A stretch of 12,941 nt of DNA from Alphaproteobacteria bacterium (GTDB lineage Bacteria > Pseudomonadota > Alphaproteobacteria > DAOWDM01), in contig DAOWDM010000056.1 in NCBI GenBank assembly GCA_030639035.1, forward strand, positions 1-12,941, written 5' to 3'. This document shows, in pieces, positions 6,778 to 12,941 of the stretch. Positions within the stretch are counted from its first letter, which is position 1. Each line of letters begins with the position of its first letter. The translations under genes and the position numbers were made by a program. The notes under the pieces are model-generated. The model did no database searches. It was given only the letters and a program-made list of their open reading frames with translations, and was not told where the DNA came from.

Positions 6778-7470
6778 TTGAAACATCTTGTCATAGGCGG
6801 GATAGCCCCTTTTACAACAGTTGATTTTCCTGGAAGATTGGCAGCTGTGCTGTTTTGTCAGGGGTGTGAAAGTAAATGTATTTACTGCCATAATCAGCAT
6901 CTCAGACCAACAACGTCTCCTGACGTTATTGAGTGGGAAAATGTAAAAGCCTTTATTAATGAACGAAAAGGACTGCTTGACGGTGTTGTTTTTAGTGGTG
7001 GCGAGCCTTTGCTTCAAGAAGCAATTTATGAGGCAGTTCAAGAAGTGCGGGAAATGGGCTTTGAAATAGCTTTGCATACTTCGGGCATTAATCCTAAAAG
7101 ACTTGAAATGCTTTTGCCGTTTATCGACTGGGTAGGGCTGGACGTAAAGCTTCCATTAGAAAACTATGAAGAAAAATCGGGAATACCTGAAGACAGCATA
7201 AAAGAAAGCCTTCGTATTCTTTTAGAAACAGAAATTGACTTTGAAACTAGGACAACTCTTGACCCTAGAATCCTTGATGATTCATCAGTGTTAAATATAG
7301 CAGAATCCCTTTCTAAACTTGGCGTAAGACGTTATGTTCTTCAAGAATATCGACCTATCGGCGACAAGAACGAACCAACAATTCAAGAACGTACTTCTTT
7401 TTTTGAAAACAAAGAACTAATGAACAAACTTTCAGAACTTTTTGAATGGTTTGAGGTGCGAAGAGCATAA
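6778..7470 (+). CDS. nrdG: Anaerobic ribonucleotide reductase activating protein (radical SAM)
   Basis: NrdG is the activase that uses a [4Fe-4S] cluster and S-adenosylmethionine to abstract a hydrogen from the NrdD glycine. The 230-residue protein has the radical-SAM motif CESKCIYC (Cys30, Cys34, Cys37), preceded by an additional Cys27, and the SAM-binding GGEP (74-77) in VVFSGGEPLLQEA. The opening IAPFTTVDFPGRLAAVLFCQ is typical of the longer, NrdG2-like activases (TIGR02495 type). The start must be the TTG at 6778: an in-frame TGA lies at 6766-6768 and there is no ATG before the conserved PGR segment. Only 5 nt separate it from the glycyl-radical ORF, and the ribosome binding site is weak (GAG at 6767-6769), so translation is probably coupled to its upstream partner. 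No defect is visible. Confidence 0.93.
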   Translation: MKHLVIGGIAPFTTVDFPGRLAAVLFCQGCESKCIYCHNQHLRPTTSPDVIEWENVKAFINERKGLLDGVVFSGGEPLLQEAIYEAVQEVREMGFEIALHTSGINPKRLEMLLPFIDWVGLDVKLPLENYEEKSGIPEDSIKESLRILLETEIDFETRTTLDPRILDDSSVLNIAESLSKLGVRRYVLQEYRPIGDKNEPTIQERTSFFENKELMNKLSELFEWFEVRRA

Positions 7471-7528
7471 TATTACAAACCTTATAAATAGGAATGACTT
7501 GAAAAGTAATATATGTTATAAAAACTCT

Positions 7529-8317
7529 ATGAATAATCATAATCATATAAGCAAAGAATTTTTAGAAGAATTGTTGCCGTCAATTTTAACAATAGCTCGC
7601 AAGGCTGGAAAAGTCATACTTGATGTTTATCATGGTGATTTTACCGTTAGCATTAAATCAGATAATTCTCCTGTTACCAAAGCAGATAAAATGGCTGAAG
7701 AAGTTATTTTGGAGGCTTTGTCAAAATTAACTCCTGATATTCCTGTTGTTGCAGAAGAATCTGTAGAGGCAGGAAAAATTCCCGATGTTTCAAACGGACT
7801 TTTCTGGCTAGTTGACCCGCTAGACGGAACAAAAGAATTTGTAAGCCGTAATGGGCAGTTTACGGTTAATATCGCTCTTATTCAAAACCGAAAACCGATT
7901 CTTGGTGTTGTTTATGCTCCAGTTATGGACGAGATGTATTATGCAGCAGGTGCAGGAACAGCCCGCATGGAAACCAAAGACGGCAAACGCCCAATAACTA
8001 CAAAAGAATCGTCTCAAGACGGCATGATAGTTCTTGCTAGTAAACATCATTGCAATGCAGATGAGCTTAAAGGTTTTCTTAGTGATTATAATGTTAAAAG
8101 TATTATAAACGCAGGAAGTTCTTTAAAGTTCTGTCGTCTTGCAAAAGGTGAAGCAGATATATATCCAAGGCTTGGATATACAAGTGAGTGGGATACAGCA
8201 GCAGGACACGCAGTGCTTATAGGAGCAGGCGGACGCATGGAAATGGTCGATGGGAAAGAGTTTTTATACAAGAAAAAGAATTTTAAAAACCCATATTTTA
8301 TAGCTTTTGGACGTTAG
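7529..8317 (+). CDS. cysQ: 3'(2'),5'-bisphosphate nucleotidase (CysQ-like, inositol monophosphatase family)
   Basis: CysQ hydrolyses 3'-phosphoadenosine-5'-phosphate (PAP) to AMP, removing the by-product of sulfate activation and other sulfotransfer reactions. The protein is 262 residues from the ATG at 7529. It shows the metal-binding motifs of the family: AEES (75-78), WLVDPLDGTKEF (93-104) and, near the C terminus, SEWDTAAGHAV, all needed for Mg2+-dependent phosphate release. An upstream TTG at 7442 would add 29 residues overlapping nrdG, but those residues do not resemble the family, so the internal ATG is preferred. No clear Shine-Dalgarno sequence precedes either. It follows nrdG by 58 nt and ends 6 nt before the next gene. 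SuhB-type inositol phosphatase is a less likely alternative, since DPLDGTKEF favours CysQ. Confidence 0.88.
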   Translation: MNNHNHISKEFLEELLPSILTIARKAGKVILDVYHGDFTVSIKSDNSPVTKADKMAEEVILEALSKLTPDIPVVAEESVEAGKIPDVSNGLFWLVDPLDGTKEFVSRNGQFTVNIALIQNRKPILGVVYAPVMDEMYYAAGAGTARMETKDGKRPITTKESSQDGMIVLASKHHCNADELKGFLSDYNVKSIINAGSSLKFCRLAKGEADIYPRLGYTSEWDTAAGHAVLIGAGGRMEMVDGKEFLYKKKNFKNPYFIAFGR

Positions 8318-8323
8318 AAACAG

Positions 8324-9262
8324 ATGTCAAATATTAAACCTTCAAACGAACTATCTTTTCTTCAAGCTGGAAGTCTTATTCGTAGAGGCGGGCTTGTAGC
8401 TTTTCCTACAGAAACAGTTTATGGGCTTGGAGTTAACGCTTCGAATGACAAAGCTGTTGCTTCTCTTTTTAAGGCAAAGCAAAGACCAGAATTTAACCCT
8501 CTTGTTCTTCATCTAGTTGATGCTAAAAGTGCCGAAAGGTTGGCGTTTGTTGATGAAAAAACAAAAATGCTTATAAGACGCTTTTGGCCTGGTTCTCTTA
8601 CTATTGTATTAAAACGCAAGCCAGAAGCCCCTATTTCAGAGCTGGTTAGTGCTGGGCTTGATACTATTGCTTTGCGAGTGCCAAGCAGTCCTATTGCACA
8701 TGCTCTTTTGCGTTCTGCTGCATGTCCTGTTGCAGCTACAAGTGCAAACAGTTCTGGAATGATAAGCCCTACTATTGCAGCTCATGTTGAAGAAAGTTTT
8801 GGTAATAAAATCGATATGATTCTTGATGGTGGAAAATGCACAGTTGGTGTTGAGTCTACTATTCTTGATATGTCAGAAGAACAGCCTGTGCTGTTGCGTT
8901 CAGGAGTAGTTCCACTAGAAGATATTGAAGCAATTATTGGTCGTGTAGAAAGAAAAGATACTAAAGAGTCAATTCGTCATTACGCACCAAAACTTTCAAT
9001 AAGACTTAATGCTGCTTCTGCAAAAAAAGGCGAGGCTTTGCTTGGTTTCGGTGATGCCCCAGATGCGGACATGAACTTGAGCAGAAACAAAGACGTTACA
9101 GAAGCTGCCGCAAATTTATTTGCTATGATTCGTGAGCTTGATAAAGGAGATTTTACAGGTATTGCTGTTATGCCAATTCCTGAAGAAGGTTTGGGAGTGG
9201 CTATAAATGACAGACTTGCTAAAACTCTTATCCAGAAAAAACAGGATAACTCCAAAAAATAA
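8324..9262 (+). CDS. tsaC: L-threonylcarbamoyladenylate synthase (Sua5/YwlC type)
   Basis: This enzyme makes threonylcarbamoyl-AMP from threonine, bicarbonate and ATP, the first step of the universal t6A37 modification of ANN-decoding tRNAs. The YrdC domain (about 10-200) contains GGLVAFPTETVYGLG (22-36), the KxR region FKAKQRPEFNPL (49-60) and the SxN motif TSANSSG. A linker (IRHYAP) and the smaller Sua5 domain follow, recognised by AAANLFAMIRELD and GLGVAINDRL near the C terminus. At 312 residues this is the two-domain Sua5 form rather than single-domain TsaC. The usual SPGM element before HYAP reads TKES, a mild departure. The ATG lies 6 nt after cysQ, suggesting co-transcription. tsaB, tsaD and tsaE are not in view. 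Confidence 0.93.
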   Translation: MSNIKPSNELSFLQAGSLIRRGGLVAFPTETVYGLGVNASNDKAVASLFKAKQRPEFNPLVLHLVDAKSAERLAFVDEKTKMLIRRFWPGSLTIVLKRKPEAPISELVSAGLDTIALRVPSSPIAHALLRSAACPVAATSANSSGMISPTIAAHVEESFGNKIDMILDGGKCTVGVESTILDMSEEQPVLLRSGVVPLEDIEAIIGRVERKDTKESIRHYAPKLSIRLNAASAKKGEALLGFGDAPDADMNLSRNKDVTEAAANLFAMIRELDKGDFTGIAVMPIPEEGLGVAINDRLAKTLIQKKQDNSKK

Positions 9263-9309
9263 ATCATAGTTTTAAGTAACAATTTTCAAAACAAAATCTT
9301 GGTTTTTAG

Positions 9310-9318
9310 TGGTATATT
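9310..9318 (+). promoter_or_regulatory. Possible extended -10 promoter for the DivL-like kinase gene
   Basis: TGGTATATT lies in the 73-bp gap before the kinase gene and has the same TGn-plus-hexamer form as the promoter-like site before nrdD. No good -35 is visible. Transcription would begin about 10-12 nt before the start codon, giving a very short leader without a clear ribosome binding site. Confidence 0.35.
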
Positions 9319-9335
9319 GAAGTACTCTAACTCTT

Positions 9336-11954
9336 ATGATGTTTATTAGAAAAATTCCTGTTATTGCTGTTTTGATTTTTGTATGTGGTCAAGCGTTTGC
9401 AGCAGATGACATCGATAATATGGTTCTGATTTCAATGTCGGAACGTTCTTTGTTGCTTTTAGAGTCTATTCAGACGGGCTGGCTGAAAATAGCTGGCATG
9501 ATTTCTACGATGTGTATTTTGCTGTTCTTTTTTTCCTTAATTCAGGGAAGAAAGTTAAGCAGAAAAGAGAAAAAAGTAGCTAGGCTCAGAACCGAAACCC
9601 AACAAATATGGGGCTTAATGAATGTTGCTTCAGATGGCTTTTTCGCTTGGCTTTATCCAATTGAAGAAAAAACAATAAACAATGGAATTGATAAACCAGA
9701 AAAAGTAGAAGCTATTAAAACCGAATGTTCAAGACGGCTTGCTGTTACTCTTGGTCTTTATGCAGGAACTGCCTCGACTTTTGATATTGTTCTTGAAGCT
9801 TTTGAACCTCAAGAAGTCAACAAGTTGAAAAACGTCATTAAAAAGCTGCACAATGACGGAATTGGATTTGAACAGAATTTCCTTTTAAAGGGAGGTGAAC
9901 GAGAAGTTCTTGTTATTGGAGCTCGTGCCTCTAATGAAAAAAGAGACGCTTTAGCAGATATCATATGGGTTCGTGATGTATCAGAAAAAGCTGGAATTAT
10001 TGGTCAAACGACAAGAGAAGCAGAAAACTTACGTAAAGAACGTAATCTTTTCAGGTTAATTTTGAATTCTTTACCTTTTCCTATTTGGCTTCGAGATGAT
10101 GATTTATCTCTTACTTTATGCAACCGTGCTTATGCCAAAGCTGTTGATGCTGTAAATCCAGAAGAGGCAATAACAAAAGGGAAAGAACTCGCTCAAGGTC
10201 AAGCTGCCAAAGAAACAAGAGCTCTTGCTGCCCTTGCTCGAGCTGCTGATGAACCAAGAACCGAAAAAGAACATATTATTATAGGCGGAGCTAGAAAATT
10301 AGTTGAAATAACAGAGATTCCTATAGTTCAATGCCCAAAAGAAGACGTTTTACATGCAAAAAGCGACTCATTTGAAGCAAATGAAGCCACTTCACGCCAT
10401 ACTATAGGTGTCGCAATGGATATTACTCCGTTTGAAGAGGCTGTAATAGAGCTTAACAGGCATTTGGCTGCTCATAATGATGTTCTTGAACGTTTAGGGG
10501 CTGGTATTGCAGTGTTTGGGGCGGATACTAATCTTAAATTTTATAATAAAGCTTTTGCGGGTTTATGGCAGCTTGAAAGCAGATGGCTGGATACATCGCC
10601 GTCATACGGAGATTTGCTTGATATTCTGCGAGATAACAGGCTTCTTCCTGAAGTTCCGAACTTCCCTGCTTACAAAAAAGAAGAGCTTAAAATTTTTACT
10701 TCTTTGTTTGAACCACAGGAAAAACTTTTACATCTTCCTAATGGCACGGCTTTGCGTCAAGTGCTTGCTCCTCACCCGCTCGGGGGAATATTGACTGTTT
10801 ATGAAGACGTTACAGACAAGCTTGTAATGGAGCGTTCTTATAATACAATGACGGCAGTGCAAATGGAGACTCTTGACCATTTACATGAAGCGGTCGCTGT
10901 GTTTGGAAGCGACGGAAAGCTAAAGCTGTTTAATCCTGCTTATTCACACTTGTGGAATCTTGATGAGAAGCTTCTTTTTAATAATCCGCATTTTAGCGAA
11001 CTTGTTAAAAAACATCGTGTCTTTTTTCCTGATGAAAATGAATGGGAAAACTTTGAAGCCAGCATGCTTAGCTTATTAACAGATAGAACTGCACATTCTG
11101 GAAAATGGGAGCGTACAGATGGGACGATTCTCGATTTTGCTAGTGTAGCCTTGCCTGATGGAAGCTTGCTTATCACTTATGTCGATATTACAGACACCGC
11201 AAAAGTCGAACAAGCTTTACGAGAACGCAGTGAAGCTTTAGCTGTTGCTAATCAGTTAAGGTCTAAGTTTATTGCTAGTGTTTCATGCGAATTGCGGACT
11301 CCGTTGAATACAATTGTCGGGTTTTCTGAAGTGCTGGCGAATCAGTATCATGGAAAGCTGAATAAAAAACAAAAAGACTATGCTGAAGGAATCTTAAATT
11401 CGGCAGAATCTCTGCAAGTAATGGTAAATAACATTCTTGACCTTGCAACAATAGAAGCAGGACAAATGGCATTAAAGCTTGATGCTGTGGATATTCATTC
11501 CATGCTTTTATCGGTATTATCTTTGACAAAAGAACGTATTCGCAACAAGCGACAAAAGTTCAAATTTGACTGTCCCGCAGATATAGGCTGGATGGTAGCT
11601 GATGAAAAACGGATAAAACAGGCTTTATTTAATCTTGTTGGCAATGCAATTATGTTTACTCCTGTTGGAGCAGGAATCTCTTTTACCATTAAGCGTATCA
11701 TTAAAGAAAAAGGCGAATGGATTGTTTTTATAATTTCTGATGAGGGAATAGGTATTGCAGAAAACAATCAAGAATCAATGTTTGATGCTTTCGTTCATAA
11801 AAAACACGATGAAGCTCATTCTGGAGGAGCAGGCTTAGGGCTTTCTTTGGTGAAAAGTTTTGTAGAAATGCACGGTGGTTTTATTGAGCTTGTTTCAAAA
11901 CAAGGTGAAGGAACAATCGTAACAGTAAATATTCCTGCTGGCGAAACTAGCTAG
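9336..11954 (+). CDS. divL: DivL-like multi-PAS histidine-kinase-fold protein with Cys in place of the phospho-acceptor His
   Basis: This 872-residue membrane-anchored sensor protein has, in order: a hydrophobic N terminus with a signal-like AFA|ADD end (7-23); a transmembrane helix (about 49-69); a basic/coiled segment (71-90); four PAS-like segments (about 90-220, 235-370, 380-500, 510-625), the last two of the PAS_7 style (AGIAVFGADTNLKFYNKAFA and AVAVFGSDGKLKLFNPAYS); a dimerisation helix with ASVSCELRTPLN (647-658); and an ATPase domain with N-box NLVGNA (766-771), G1 DEGIG (802-806) and G2 GGAGLGLSL (830-838). The conserved SHELRTP histidine is Cys651 (codon TGC, 11286-11288). Caulobacter DivL has Tyr at this position and works by regulating the CckA kinase in the cell-cycle network rather than as a normal kinase. 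ATP-binding motifs are intact, so the protein is not a decayed gene. Ortholog status is inferred. Start: adjacent ATGs at 9336 and 9339. Confidence 0.82.
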   Translation: MMFIRKIPVIAVLIFVCGQAFAADDIDNMVLISMSERSLLLLESIQTGWLKIAGMISTMCILLFFFSLIQGRKLSRKEKKVARLRTETQQIWGLMNVASDGFFAWLYPIEEKTINNGIDKPEKVEAIKTECSRRLAVTLGLYAGTASTFDIVLEAFEPQEVNKLKNVIKKLHNDGIGFEQNFLLKGGEREVLVIGARASNEKRDALADIIWVRDVSEKAGIIGQTTREAENLRKERNLFRLILNSLPFPIWLRDDDLSLTLCNRAYAKAVDAVNPEEAITKGKELAQGQAAKETRALAALARAADEPRTEKEHIIIGGARKLVEITEIPIVQCPKEDVLHAKSDSFEANEATSRHTIGVAMDITPFEEAVIELNRHLAAHNDVLERLGAGIAVFGADTNLKFYNKAFAGLWQLESRWLDTSPSYGDLLDILRDNRLLPEVPNFPAYKKEELKIFTSLFEPQEKLLHLPNGTALRQVLAPHPLGGILTVYEDVTDKLVMERSYNTMTAVQMETLDHLHEAVAVFGSDGKLKLFNPAYSHLWNLDEKLLFNNPHFSELVKKHRVFFPDENEWENFEASMLSLLTDRTAHSGKWERTDGTILDFASVALPDGSLLITYVDITDTAKVEQALRERSEALAVANQLRSKFIASVSCELRTPLNTIVGFSEVLANQYHGKLNKKQKDYAEGILNSAESLQVMVNNILDLATIEAGQMALKLDAVDIHSMLLSVLSLTKERIRNKRQKFKFDCPADIGWMVADEKRIKQALFNLVGNAIMFTPVGAGISFTIKRIIKEKGEWIVFIISDEGIGIAENNQESMFDAFVHKKHDEAHSGGAGLGLSLVKSFVEMHGGFIELVSKQGEGTIVTVNIPAGETS

Positions 11955-12001
11955 ATTCTATCTGTTTTAAGTTGGAGCAAAAACGTTAAAAGCAACCTCC
12001 G

Positions 12002-12104
12002 TCGTCATTATGAGAAGAGAGCAAAGCGAACGACGTAATAATCTCATTTAAGAATGTGCAGACAGAAGTAATATTGCTACGAGAAAAGCCTCTCGTAATG
12101 ATGA
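12002..12104. repeat. Degenerate palindromic element
   Basis: TCGTCATTATGAGA (12002-12015) and TCTCGTAATGATGA (12091-12104) are inverted copies with 12 of 14 positions complementary. Inside lies a perfect small hairpin, TACGAGA (12078-12084) with TCTCGTA (12091-12097). The GTCATTAyGAG edge resembles common dispersed elements that begin GTCATTGCGAG. It lies between convergent genes and is the only notable content of the gap 11955-12149. It may serve as a bidirectional transcription barrier. Confidence 0.5.
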
Positions 12105-12149
12105 TAAAGTTTTGCAGAGTTCAACTTAGGTGTCTAAACGGAAATTGTT

Positions 12150-12941
12150 TTACCTGCCACTGTGCTTTGTTTTTGTAGCCACGATAGCAGTTTCTTTTTT
12201 CTGATTTACTTCTTTTTTGTATTTATCTTTGTTTGCGAGAATTTTTGTAACTTTAGTTTGTTTTTCTTCATTGGAAGAATTGTTTTCGTTTGCAGTTTTG
12301 CTGATAGGAACATACTCGAAATGTTTGCTTAAATTCTTAAATCCGTCAAGGCGAATATCAGGTTCTACGCCTGCTTCTTTAAGCTTTTTATTAACTGAAT
12401 CTATTCCGATTTCATAGTTTGGAATAATAGAAAGTTCGTTAAATACATCTAATGTTTTCTTATCCATTGTTGCACCTTGCTCTTGCAAAACAGATATGCA
12501 TTTGTTTCCTACGCAACATAAAACATCTTTGTTTGTGTCGCCAATCATACATGTTCTGTCTTCACGAGCACCCATATCTTTTGCAATAAAAGAAAGCAGT
12601 TCAGGCTGAGGCTTATGGTATTCAGCAGGAATAACGATAGTTTTTTGCATCATTGTTTCAGCATAAGTAGATTCTTGCTTGTCATATTGAAACAAAGGTC
12701 GTTTATCGTCAGGAATATTCGGGTCTTCACGTAAATATAAAGCATCAATATTTTCTGGTTTTATGCCCATAAGCCGCAGGCGAACAATTCCAGCCGTAAT
12801 TGGAGAATCAGAAAAAAGAACTACTTTTCCGCCTGCTTCACGAATTTCTTTAAAAGTATCTTTAACACCTGAATAAAGAGTGCAAAGTTCCCTGCGGTTT
12901 TTATCCCATTTATGTGTAATTTTTGCTTTTATTTTTTCATC
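12150..12941 (-). CDS. HAD-superfamily hydrolase, partial (5' end beyond the window)
   Basis: The frame is open from the stop (12150-12152) to the window edge, giving 263 visible residues, so the true start lies outside. Counting from the first visible residue, HAD motif II is VVLFSDSP with Ser44, motif III is Lys110 in EYHKPQPELL, and motif IV is MIGDTNKD with Asp135 and Asp139. The nucleophile motif I (DxD) must be upstream, out of view. The product is likely a phosphatase or phosphohydrolase of unknown substrate. About 115 residues follow motif IV, longer than usual for the superfamily; they end in a polar, lysine-rich stretch (from about NENNSSNEEKQTKVTKILAN) with no recognised domain. 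An internal ATG at 12770 would yield only 206 residues and omit motif II, so it is not the start. The gene converges on the kinase gene. Confidence 0.75.
   Translation of the reverse strand, partial: DEKIKAKITHKWDKNRRELCTLYSGVKDTFKEIREAGGKVVLFSDSPITAGIVRLRLMGIKPENIDALYLREDPNIPDDKRPLFQYDKQESTYAETMMQKTIVIPAEYHKPQPELLSFIAKDMGAREDRTCMIGDTNKDVLCCVGNKCISVLQEQGATMDKKTLDVFNELSIIPNYEIGIDSVNKKLKEAGVEPDIRLDGFKNLSKHFEYVPISKTANENNSSNEEKQTKVTKILANKDKYKKEVNQKKETAIVATKTKHSGR

Noticed and set aside
6658..7077. Minus-strand ORF of 139 codons
   Set aside because: It is antisense to the glycyl-radical ORF and nrdG, both of which have strong family motifs; no ribosome binding site or recognisable protein.
7513..7521. 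Two-codon mini-ORF (ATG TTA TAA) just before cysQ
   Set aside because: Too short to distinguish from chance in AT-rich sequence, and no ribosome binding site is visible for it.
7442..7528. Upstream TTG start for cysQ
   Set aside because: It would add 29 residues overlapping nrdG that do not resemble the family; the ATG at 7529 gives the normal length.
11266..11310. Reading the kinase as a pseudogene because the His is missing
   Set aside because: The frame is intact over 872 codons, the ATP-binding boxes are preserved, and DivL proteins are known to lack this His.

Overview
The window reads as ordinary chromosome of an AT-rich Gram-negative bacterium, most likely an anaerobic alphaproteobacterium of an uncultured, possibly gut-associated lineage. 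This is inferred from three things. A long HPF is followed by PTS IIA-Ntr, as in rpoN-hpf-ptsN loci. A multi-PAS kinase resembles DivL, which is known only from Alphaproteobacteria. There is also an oxygen-sensitive class III ribonucleotide reductase. Species cannot be fixed from this sequence, and I see no phage, IS, integrase, CRISPR, tRNA or rRNA.

Layout: 7-1076 holds hpf and ptsN on the plus strand. 1077-1460 is a repeat-rich spacer with an imperfect hairpin, a 21-bp tandem repeat and a large palindromic element. 1461-2846 (minus) is a GalT-like protein of the HIT superfamily, divergent from 2967-4178 (plus), a Corynebacterium-type GT4 glycogen/maltose-1-phosphate synthase. 4179-4476 carries a stem-loop, two NrdR-box-like sites 31 bp apart and an extended -10 promoter. 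4477-7470 is the anaerobic ribonucleotide reductase locus: a NrdD body, a separate 65-residue glycyl-radical polypeptide, and the NrdG activase. cysQ (7529-8317) and a Sua5-type threonylcarbamoyl-AMP synthase (8324-9262) follow in the same direction. 9336-11954 is the DivL-like kinase. 11955-12149 holds a decayed palindromic element. 12150-12941 (minus) is the 3' part of a HAD-superfamily gene that runs off the window.

How the genes work together: the nrd genes form one functional unit. NrdR would repress the promoter when dNTPs are sufficient. NrdG uses SAM and an iron-sulfur cluster to place a radical on a glycine, which here lies on its own small protein and must dock onto the NrdD body. 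The spacings in this run are 40, 5, 58 and 6 nt, so the genes through tsaC may be co-transcribed. The two divergent carbohydrate genes suggest sugar-nucleotide or glycogen metabolism. The two most notable points are the split NrdD and the DivL-like kinase, in which the usual phospho-acceptor histidine is cysteine (Cys651).
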